In this document: in pieces, positions 9,945 through 17,349 of the stretch
Layout: each line of letters opens with the position of its first letter
Position numbering within the stretch: the stretch's first letter is position 1
NCBI RefSeq assembly: GCF_004359215.1
Contig: NC_090612.1
Span: 5,487,846 to 5,509,800, forward strand
DNA length: 21,955 nucleotides
Source: Bremia lactucae
Lineage: Eukaryota; Oomycota; Peronosporomycetes; Peronosporales; Peronosporaceae
Direction of reading: 5' to 3'
Notes under the pieces: generated by a model
Told to the model about the DNA's origin: nothing
Database searches by the model: none
Seen by the model: only the letters and a program-made list of their open reading frames with translations
Position numbers and translations under genes: made by a program

Positions 9945-10268
9945 GATAGCTTCAAATTTCTCAGATCATGTAACCACCTTCTATTGGTGGATTCTTTACT
10001 TTGCAATTCCGGAATAGCTGAAGATACTTAATTATGATGCTCATAAAACTATCGTTGGAAATTGTGATACCAGTAACTTGCAGAAAGCACGGCTGGTGAA
10101 ATCAAATACTTCGCCCTCCTCAGTACCCATCCATCCGAACTTTTACACCATAAATCAAGAAGGACGAAAGTGGAATAAGCGCTTCCAGAAGTCGTAAAGA
10201 AACACGCCCGTTACAGCTAAAAAGGAAAATTTGCGAATCCAAGGCTTTGTAGCTAGAAATTGATATGG
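9945..10268. other. Upstream region of the PRELI gene
   Basis: This is 5' flanking DNA of the minus-strand PRELI gene, ending where a family A LTR begins at 10269. No ORF, RNA gene or clear promoter element is recognised. The LTR sits about 325 bp upstream of the PRELI start codon, in the opposite transcriptional sense. Confidence 0.6.
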
Positions 10269-10718
10269 TGTAACGGGGTGTATCGTTACATGAAATTAAC
10301 AATAAAAGATTGTTAATTAATATTATCCAAAAGGTAGATAATATTTGGAGGAAATTACTTTAAATAGTAATTTCCTGAATTCTTATCCATAAATAGGTAT
10401 AGACCATTATGTCTATTTATTCCGCAGACTAATCAGCTGTAGAAGTAATCAAAGAGAGTTACGAGATAAGATAGATAAGAATTCATTTACATGTTTAGTA
10501 TTAGTTTATAGTTAAGACAACATTTACAAAGATAGATTAACAAAGACACTTAACTATATTAATACAGTTTTCATTTTACCCTCTTAAGCTAACTTGCCTT
10601 AAGAGAAGTCTTCCTCTGCACGTACAGTGTACGTCACTTAACGTAAGGCTCCACTCGCAACTGAAGCAGTGCGGAGTGGACTGTACTGAAACAGTACAAG
10701 TCGTAGTGCCCCGTTACA
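10269..10718 (+). repeat. Family A LTR without internal region (450 bp)
   Basis: It begins TGTAACGGGG and ends CCCCGTTACA, with no polypurine tract before it and no element interior after it, so it looks like a solo LTR. It is nearly identical, in inverted orientation, to the A3 LTR at 12063-12512, differing mainly in the last ~100 bp. Flanking bases (TATGG on the left, CAAAC on the right) give no target-site duplication, so it may be a recombination product rather than a simple solo insertion. Confidence 0.9.
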
Positions 10719-10918
10719 CAAACTAAATGTAGCTAAAATAAAAACTCTTGACATATGCAATACTTGCTGCATAGTAAATCGGAGGTGTTTTTAGTCATTA
10801 TCAATGTACATCACAGTGACTGGCGAATCCGATCCACATGGACCTTGTCCATGCGTAAATTATAGATGCGAGCATCGCGCCCTTTGCTTCCGGGTACCCA
10901 CAGCCGTAACTTGTAACA
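10719..10918. other. Unassigned 200 bp between LTR and repeat
   Basis: No ORF, RNA gene or similarity to other parts of the window is recognised. Relative to the A1 locus, where the LTR is followed at once by the shared repeat, this 200 bp is extra sequence. Confidence 0.5.
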
Positions 10919-11235
10919 GGGAACCTTTTGCTTGTACTGCTTCGGTACTAGCCAGCCTGCACTGATAATAGTGAAGGTGAGGTGCCTTCACGTACACGAC
11001 GTGTAGAGGAATGTTTTAAGTAGCTAAGAAGTCTTAGCTGCTAACGGCTGATACTAAGAAAGCTTAGTATAGGAAAAAGTAAAGCTGTAACTGTATATTT
11101 GAATTCCTACGTAACGATCTTCTTGTCTACTTAATTAAATGTAGTAGTAATATCAAGCTATGTATAGCGACTCCTTGTGCACCGCTCATTCATGCGTCTA
11201 GCAGCGATTGGCGGGGTTGATTAAACTTAAAACAA
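10919..11235 (+). repeat. Second copy of the repeat at 5798-6115
   Basis: It aligns end to end with 5798-6115, sharing GTGAAGGTGA, CTTCACGTACACGACG, TTCCTACGTA and GCGTCTAGCAGCGA. The start here (GTAACAGGGAACC) resembles the LTR end plus first bases of the other copy (GTTACAAGGTCACC), suggesting the repeat once began at an LTR-like terminus. Confidence 0.72.
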
Positions 11236-11239
11236 TCAG

Positions 11240-11800
11240 CAACAGAGCTGTTGTGTAGGCGAGCACGTCGTAATGCGGCCACGCTCTACTTAGACACACA
11301 CCCTAGCACGGCGGAGAAGCGGTTTAACCTGCTTCTCTTGGGTGCAGTGAGGTAGTTGTGGTGGGCGCGTTAGCGACCTCACCCAACGCACTAAATACTC
11401 TGGTCAAGTGTCGTCACGGGAGCGGTAATCCGGCTCCTCGTGCGCACTTACCAAGTAGGAAGTAGTTTTAAGACTGATTTATATTTAATCGTATTCAGTA
11501 TAAATACCTTTTTTTACCAATTAAATTGTCATCTCTATAGATAACAATTAATATGTATTGCGAGCGTATCTTTCAAGATACCTCGCGTAACGGATGGCGC
11601 TAGCCGTCATCACGGATGGCGCTAGCCGTCATCACGGATGACGCTGGGCGTCATCCCTCCTGATGTGAATGCACCCATGTGCATCACATACACAAGGGTC
11701 ACAAATGTGCACCACACCCGAGTGCTGGGTCTAATTACTATTATTTCGCCATTGATCATCCCCTTAAGTACACCAAGTCTTCTTAACGGGGACTGTTTCA
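11240..11800 (-). repeat. Family B LTR (left copy), boundaries approximate
   Basis: The part 11650-11942 aligns closely with 20295-20622, including the unit around CACATACACAAG, CACCACACCCGAGTGCTG and CTTAACGGGGACTGT. A polypurine tract on the minus strand adjoins it at about 11801-11813, so this is the 3' LTR of a minus-strand element. The extension leftward to about 11240 is inferred from the AT-rich, TATA-bearing minus-strand stretch (TATTTATA near 11500) and lacks a confirmed end. Relative to the right copy, about 30 bp at the LTR start (TGTAACGGGC and following) is missing here. Confidence 0.6.
11591..11656. repeat. Three 22-bp minisatellite units inside the LTR
   Basis: Units at 11591-11612, 11613-11634 and 11635-11656 start with CGGATGGCGC, CGGATGGCGC and CGGATGACGC. 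The first two are identical and the third has several changes. Each unit is itself a near-palindrome (GATG...CATC). The right family B copy is truncated before this point. Confidence 0.9.
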
Positions 11801-11930
11801 CCATCCCCCCTTTAAGAACGAATTTACATTTTTAAATTCGTCAAAGAGGAGAGAGGAACTGCGAGCAGCTTTACGCGCCGCTAGTTCACTCAATCACTCT
11901 AGCACACGTGTTTCCATACAGGGCGCCAAA

Positions 11931-11942
11931 GATGCCACCTAA
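11931..11942 (+). pseudogene. Start of a family B aORF, cut by the gap
   Basis: ATG at 11931 with the same leader (GGCGCCAAAG) as the ORF start at 20611. Only four codons are visible before the N run, so nothing can be said about the rest. Confidence 0.6.
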
Positions 11943-12042
11943 NNNNNNNNNNNNNNNNNNNNNNNNNNNNNNNNNNNNNNNNNNNNNNNNNNNNNNNNNN
12001 NNNNNNNNNNNNNNNNNNNNNNNNNNNNNNNNNNNNNNNNNN
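11943..12042. other. Assembly gap, exactly 100 N
   Basis: One hundred N is a common placeholder for a gap of unknown size. The left edge lies in a family B element and the right edge at a family A LTR, so the missing DNA should hold at least the junction of two elements. The near-identical inverted LTRs at 10269 and 12063 and the repeat at 12043-12093 are likely reasons for the break. Confidence 0.95.
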
Positions 12043-12093
12043 ACTGCGACTTGTACTGTTTCTGTAACGGGGCACTGCGACTTGTACTGTTTC
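12043..12093. repeat. 31-bp-period partial duplication at gap edge
   Basis: The 20-mer starting ACTGCGACTTG occurs at 12043-12062 and again at 12074-12093, separated by TGTAACGGGGC. The first copy is outside the LTR and repeats sequence from just inside it. Its position at the gap edge makes an assembly artefact the simplest explanation. Confidence 0.85.
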
Positions 12094-12512
12094 AGTACAA
12101 GTCCACTTCACACTGCTTCAGATGTGAGTGGTGCCTCTCGTTAAGTAACGTACACTGTACGTATAGAGGAAGACTTCTCTTAAGGCAAGTTAGCTTAAGA
12201 GGGTAAAATGAACACTGTATTAATATAGTTAAGTGTCTTGTTAATCTATCTTTGTAAATGTTGTCTTAACTATAAACTAATACTAAACATGTAAATGAAT
12301 TCTTATCTATCTTATCTCGTAACTCTCTTTGATTACTTCTACAGCTGATTAGTCTGCGGAATAAATAGACATAATGGTCTATACCTATTTATGGATAAGA
12401 ATTCAGGAAATTACTATTTAAAGTAATTTCCTCCAAATATTATCTACCTTTTGGATAATATTAATTAACAATCTTTTATTGTTAATTTCATGTAACGATA
12501 CACCCCGTTACA
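12063..12512 (-). repeat. 3' LTR of element A3 (450 bp)
   Basis: On the minus strand it begins TGTAACGGGG at 12512 and ends CCCCGTTACA at 12063. A polypurine tract immediately precedes it on the minus strand (12513-12528), which identifies it as the 3' LTR of a minus-strand element. It is nearly identical to 10269-10718 in inverse orientation. Confidence 0.92.
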
Positions 12513-12528
12513 TCACCCCTCCCTTAAA
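12513..12528 (-). promoter_or_regulatory. Polypurine tract of A3
   Basis: On the minus strand the sequence TTTAAGGGAGGGGTGA abuts the TGTAAC start of the LTR at 12512. It is the counterpart of the A1 tract at 5352-5367 and sets the orientation of A3 as minus. Confidence 0.85.
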
Positions 12529-12557
12529 CGACAATCACTCTGAATGTCATTAGGTGG

Positions 12558-12578
12558 AGTGGTCGCTAAATGACCACT
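12558..12578. promoter_or_regulatory. Conserved inverted repeat before the aORF
   Basis: AGTGGTC (12558-12564), a 7-base loop and GACCACT (12572-12578) lie between the polypurine tract and the aORF start. Element A1 has the same arms with a different 7-base loop at 5302-5322. Its position in the aORF leader suggests an RNA hairpin or a protein-binding site; the function is unknown. Confidence 0.6.
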
Positions 12579-12589
12579 TAATTTTTAAA

Positions 12590-14397
12590 ATGATTTTGAT
12601 TGGTCAGATCCATCATTTTAAATTCCATCGCATGAAGGAACAATTCATGCGGGGTGAGGATAGTGTTGAACCTTCGGCTGCGGTTCGTGCAGCCGCGGGT
12701 GACGCATTGTTATCTCTTGCGGTAGACGTTCCGTCTACCGTAGTGTCTTCCACTCGCACAACACTTGGTGTTGCGAGTGCACGTGGTGATTCACCACGTG
12801 AGTACGACCCCTCTTTAGAGGTCGATTATGAGTGCGAGTCGGACGAAATGGCCGACTCGGGGAGGATGGAACAGTCGCCTGATACCCGTCAGGCGGCTGA
12901 TTATGAGCCTTCGAATGAGAGTGCTCATTCTGATAGACGAGGTGATAGTCTAGTTGGTTCCGACGATGAGGATGACCTCTCATCGCCCGTTCCGTCTCCC
13001 GTACGGTCACCTGCACCTGTTTCTGTGCAAGGTGATGACAATGGCGTAAGCCATCGTAATAAAAGTTCTTGTGGTACCCCTGCTTTGGTGGGTACCACTC
13101 TGGGGAGTGAAGACAAATAAAATGTCTAATCTCGCCCCTAAAAAGAAGCGAGGGTTTTGTCAGAACGGCTAATCAATAGCTTGTCTGGAGAGACTACTCC
13201 TCACAACAAATATCCCTTGTTTATTGCGACAAAGCTACATGGCCTTGATCCAAGCGCGAAGAGCTTTCGCGCTGAGGAAGATTTTTATCTCGATGCTTTT
13301 TTTAAGCATCGATGGTATAGTGGCAACAATAAGCGAGATAAAGTCTCGCTTATGCAAGCCTTGAGCGAGTGCATTCGCAATGTTAAAGACATTGGACGCG
13401 AAGCCTGGCTTCAAAGACTTAACGCGATTCGCGTTGAGTTTGAGAAACGAACTCCAGCCGGTGCATGGTATAAATTGCATTGGTTGTCACGTGAGACAGG
13501 ACTTCCATGCCTCTCGTGGGGTGATCCCTGTCCGTGTTGTGTTGACAACACGAAGCGAGTAAAACGGGATGTCTATTCCCTTCCATCGCCCTGGGCAAGG
13601 GCTCGCATCTCTATCGAGATGCGCGATGCTATTGACGTTTTGCAATTAATTTACATGCGTCAGGGGTGCAAGTTTTGCGATGTCCTTCTACGGATGGGTC
13701 TCGTCATACTGACGGACGAGGCCCTTAACGTAACAACCAGCTGGGAACGAGGCTCCCAGCTGTCATGCGAAGGTGAATAAGCGCGCCAGCGAACAAGATA
13801 ACTCGTTGGCTGCCCCTTAACATCACGGTGGTTTCGAATACGTCCCACAAGGAAACGTTGACCACCGTGGGAATTCACCAAAGGTTATGGCTGAGGGTGA
13901 AAATAAGATCCAATCCCTGTGTCGGATCCAGAGTCGAAGATCGACAGCCTCGACAATTTCTCCATCTATTGGAGGAGGGTCTTGATTACGCGCACGGTAA
14001 GCGTCACTCGTTGAAGCAGACGGTGCAGGCTCACCATATCGAGCGGTTGGAAGACCGTTCGAAGAGTGCGTACTCCATGTTGGAGTACGAACGGAATTAT
14101 CACGGTCTTCGTGATGATCTGTCGTCAGCTCATCGTAGTTTCGAGGATATTCGGAACATGCATGAGAAACTTCATGTTCAACATGAGAATCTGGTTCGCG
14201 ATCACAAGAATCTTTTAGGGATTCTTGAAAAGGGTGGTCAGAACCATCCGCGAAAGAAACCGCGTACTGATGGTACGGGCGGAGCCAACCAACGTAAAAC
14301 GAAGGATGCGTTCGCATCCTACGTGGCAATTCTAAATTGTGTACGCATTGCCTGTGCGACGCAGTACAAGGAATGGCTCAATGAACTTATGAAGTAG
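12590..14397 (+). pseudogene. Antisense ORF (aORF) of element A3, nearly intact
   Basis: This plus-strand coding region lies between the 3' LTR and pol, reading toward pol. The first in-frame ATG is 12590 and the stop TAG is at 14395-14397. Open blocks are 12590-13117, 13157-13780 and 13828-14397. The first break is a local +1/-1 indel pair at about 13117-13157, judged by alignment to A1; the second is a frameshift near 13780-13828. The protein of about 600 residues has an acidic Ser/Pro-rich N-terminal ~190 residues (SDDEDD-like stretch, SPVPSPVRSPAP), a middle globular-looking region with WGDPCPCC, and a charged C-terminal coiled coil (DLSSAHRSFEDIRNMHEKLH) followed by basic HPRKKPRT. No catalytic domain, signal peptide or membrane segment is recognised. 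It could be a nuclear structural or regulatory protein of the element, but its function is unknown. Confidence 0.75.
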
Positions 14398-15697
14398 GTT
14401 ACTGCCCGCATTAGTGACTGCGCGCTTAGGTAAATTTATCGTAGAGAGTAGTACTAGGTCATTAATTTCGAATGAAAAGAACATTTGCTCTTCCGTGTTT
14501 GTCTGCGTTCCGTTTCTGACGCTCCACTGCGTTAGCAATGGAATCCTGTACGAAACGGACTACTGATTCTCGAGCCAGCAAAAATTCCTCTGCTGATTCA
14601 TTTGTTTTGTCTTTTCCAATGTGCTTTGTGCACACTGTCATGAAATCTTTCTCATCTTCGATGTCGATTTCTTCCACATCAACATCACTCGCGTCGTTGT
14701 TAACTTCGACGCGTGATGAGCATGAGCCAAAAATGGTTTTACTCGTGCGAGTTCACCCCCCCCCCTTAAACTAAAGGTTCCCTCTAATTAGTGTGAGTAT
14801 GCATGGATGGCGTAAGCCAATCACGAAGAAGGTGTATGCGTTGTTGACGCATGCACCTAATTGTTGATGGCGAATTCGACCATCGGTAAGAACTTGCTCC
14901 AATTTGGATACGATTGGACGTAACCTCAAAGTATCTCTTCGAGGACGCGATTTACGCGATCCGTCTAACCATCTGTCTCTGGATGATCAGAAGTTGACAT
15001 AGTCAGCCGTGTTCCGAGAGATCGAAACATGGATTGCCAGAACTCCGCCGTGAACCGTGGAGCTCTATCCGAGACCAGTTCACGGGGTAATCCGTGGAGT
15101 TTAAATACCGTGTCGATAAAGACACGGGCACAGCCCGGAGCCGTGATCGGACTCTGGTACTACAGCAAGATGTACCATCTTGCTGAATCCGTCCACAAAA
15201 ACAAGGATTTCATTGTATTTGTGATCGTCTTTGGGAAATTCGAAGACGGAGTCCATAGATACGGACTGCCAACACTCTGCCGGAAGTGGTAGAGGTTGAA
15301 GAGATGCACGGGATTAAGGGCTAGGCTTCACCCGTTGACATACCTCGCAAGCACGAATGTACTTGCACACGAACTGATACTGGCGGGGCCAGTAAAAGTC
15401 GCGACTTACTGGGAGGTAAGTCTTCTCACGTCCACGATGCCCACTTGTTGGTGCATCGTGACACTCATACACTGATGCGCAAGCGCAAATCATTGTGAGT
15501 AGGGACGACGAAACGTGGGGTGTCGCCGGCAACGGCTGTGTAATACAATAAGCCGTTGCGTGTTGTGTATCGATCGGATGACGGTCGATATAAAGCGGTA
15601 AATCTTTAAAGGATTTATCGAATGGATTCATCAAATGATCCATTAAACGCAGAAGGTCCCTATCTTCTGCGTAGGCTTTCTTTATGTCATTAAACAA
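13660..15697 (-). pseudogene. Broken integrase with chromodomain, element A3
   Basis: The zinc-binding part reads 15697-15314, with HDAPTSGHRGREK and CEVCQRVKPSP. The core is spread over 15290-14880 in mixed frames. The tail reads 14677-14462 (KRNADKHGRAN) and 14538-14332 (INDLVLLSTINLPKR, a GPY/F-like module). A linker ORF of 168 codons (14329-13823) keeps reading with no stop. The chromodomain follows in another frame at 13881-13660 with VNSHGGQRFLV and SYLVRWRAYSPSHDSWEP. Here the Trp codon lost in A1 is present. The last ~700 bp are overlapped on the plus strand by the aORF. Confidence 0.87.
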
Positions 15698-16300
15698 GGT
15701 TGATGACGAAACCCTTGAAACGAGTGTTGCAACAGTAGGATTAAAAAAAATTCACTGTTGGAATGCGCAGCGGGCTCGAAATCGGGTCGGCGTGATAAAG
15801 CATCAGCGACGACATTTTTTCGTCGTAGTTTATATTCCACGGAGAAATTATACTCCGCGAAGAAGAATAGCCACCTCGCCATTCCTTGCAAGAGGTGTGG
15901 GCTGTTTACGGCCGTGCGTAATGACGCATGGTCCGTATATATGATGAACGGTCTATCTCCTAGGAGATATACCCTAAATTTAGCCAATGCAAATTTCATG
16001 GCAAGGAGTTCCTTGTCATACACTGGGTAATTGCGTTCAGCTGGTTGCAGCTGGCGCGATTGGTAACAGACGACGTGCTCCGCACCGTCTGTATCGTATT
16101 GCATTAACGCGCAGCCGATTGCGAAATCGCTGGCGTCACAGACTACATGGAATGGTCTGTCTTGATCTGCAATCGCCAAGATGGGCGATTGCATTAAGCT
16201 TTGATTGATACCTTTAAACGATCAGCGTAACATAACCATTTCTCGTCTTTTTTCAAGAGACGAGAGAGATGAACCGTCATCTCTGCATAATTGCGAGAGA
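15682..16300 (-). pseudogene. RT end and RNase H of element A3
   Basis: RNase H reads without a stop from 16194 to 15682 (about 170 codons) with VVCDASDFAIGCALMQY, VYDKELLAMKFA, IYTDHASLRTAV and NVVADALSRRPDFEP. Acidic and His residues typical of RNase H are present. Upstream, 16300-16200 holds the RT connection (NYAEMTVHLSRLLKK) in a shifted frame. RT fingers and palm, including any YxDD motif, are missing because the element is cut at 16300. Confidence 0.88.
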
Positions 16301-16383
16301 AGCGATTCGCCCTCTGGCTGAAAGAAGAGAGAATTTTTTGATAGCGATTCGCCCTCTGGCTGAAGAAGAGAGAATTTTTTGAT
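16301..16383. repeat. Tandem duplication, 42- and 41-bp units
   Basis: Units 16301-16342 and 16343-16383 both begin AGCGATTCGCCCTCTGGCTG and end GAGAGAATTTTTTGAT, differing by one A. The purine-rich end (AGAAGAGAGAA) sits directly before the TGATACA start of the palindrome, so the unit may be the polypurine tract and flank of another LTR family. Confidence 0.9.
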
Positions 16384-16477
16384 ACAGGGGGATAAATAAC
16401 GGAACACGTGATTTTTTTATTTAAGTAAGATGTTAAATTAAAAAATCACGTGTTCCGTTATTTATCCCCCTGTATCA
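16380..16477. repeat. Perfect inverted repeat, 38-bp arms, 22-bp spacer
   Basis: Left arm 16380-16417 starts TGATACAGGGGGATAAATAA; right arm 16440-16477 is its exact reverse complement, ending TTTATCCCCCTGTATCA. Each arm is flanked outward by a purine tract and T-run (AGAGAGAAT...) with one mismatch, extending the symmetry to about 51 bp. TG at one end and CA at the other, next to purine tracts on both strands, look like two LTR starts set head to head. Confidence 0.93.
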
Positions 16478-17142
16478 AAAGATTCTCTCTGAAACGGTGT
16501 CTCACCCGTACCGGCGCGGACACTGTTATTTATACCGAACTCCACAATGGGCAATTGCTTGTTCCACTCTTTGGGAGTTGCTATAGTGCGTAAGACATCT
16601 GCCACGACCTGATTGGCACGTTCTGTTTGGCCATCGGTCTGGGAATGATCTGCGGTCGACATGTGGAGCTTGTTACCTAGCAGCTCGAACACATGTCGCC
16701 AAAAACCAGACGCAAAACGTGGATTCCGGTCTGATACTATGGACTCGGGCATCCCGTGTAGTCGGTAAACATGATCCAGGAACAAGAGAGCTGCCTCCTT
16801 GCCTGGGATCGATGTTTTGCATGGTGCTAAATGCACCATTTTGCTCAGTCTACCTACAAAGACGACTAGCCCTGTCCGATTCTTATGATCGGGCGGCATG
16901 CCAGACATGAAATCCGTACTTACTGACTTCCAACAATCTGTTGGAATCGGCAGCGGCTTTAATGACGCACTTCTGTATAGTGTAGGCTTTCTGCGCTGAC
17001 ACTGTTCGCATGAGCGAATATAGTTGGCCACCCATCGATATAGGTGTGGCCACCGAAATTCCCCTGACACTTGTAAGAATGTCTTCTTACGGCCCAGATG
17101 TCCACTCGATGGCGCATCATGAAGCTCGTGAAGTATCTTCAA
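16462..17142 (-). pseudogene. Integrase of element D, core intact, end cut
   Basis: An uninterrupted ORF of 226 codons. The zinc domain shows HDAPSSGH and CEQCQRRKP. The DDE core is complete: Asp in VSTDFMSGMP, Asp in IVSDRNPRF and Glu in SQTDGQTERANQVVADVL. LSKMVHLAPC lies between the first two. The last ~10 codons come from the palindrome, so the natural C-terminal part (GPY/F and any chromodomain) is lost. This is the best-preserved pol domain in the window. Confidence 0.92.
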
Positions 17143-17349
17143 CTTGAGATCTGTGCCATAGGAACATAAGTTTTCAAGGAATCAAAAGGTGACAGCTGAT
17201 GCCACAACAGGCCATCGCTGTAGCTAAACCGACTTGACTTTGCCTTCAGGTACGACGGAAGGGAGAACTTTCGTCCACCGAAGTGACCCAACAGCAGGCG
17301 ACAATGTTTATCCTAGCTAAAGCGCTCCTTTAGACAGATGCCAACGAGC

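Larger units (their letters stand above)
12063..16300 (-). mobile_element. Element A3: Ty3/gypsy chromovirus, 5'-truncated
   Basis: On the minus strand, from right to left: RT end and RNase H (16300-15690), integrase (15500-14320), linker (14329-13900), chromodomain (13881-13660), an antisense ORF region whose plus strand reads 12590-14397, polypurine tract, 3' LTR. RT upstream of the RNase H connection, and all of protease, gag and the 5' LTR, are missing. The right edge is sharp at 16300, where a tandem duplication starts. Pol is broken in several places. Confidence 0.88.

Noticed and set aside
11899..12144. ORFs spanning the N run
   Set aside because: Their length is an artefact of translating unknown bases.
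12590..14397. The aORF as an env-like gene
   Set aside because: No signal peptide, membrane segment or furin-type site is visible; the protein is charged with a coiled coil.
12650..14400. The repeated hairpins as a CRISPR array
   Set aside because: Each inverted repeat has a different sequence, spacing is irregular and the region is coding DNA of a eukaryotic retroelement.
14538..14774. Plus-strand ORF of 78 codons after the aORF stop
   Set aside because: It is opposite the conserved integrase tail (KRNADKHGRAN) and Ser-rich; no independent support.
15029..15292. Plus-strand ORF of 87 codons
   Set aside because: It is the reverse complement of the A3 integrase core; its sense strand gives recognisable integrase residues.
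16380..16477. The long palindrome as a transcription terminator
   Set aside because: The arms are far longer than a terminator stem, and the TG/CA ends beside purine tracts fit retroelement ends better.
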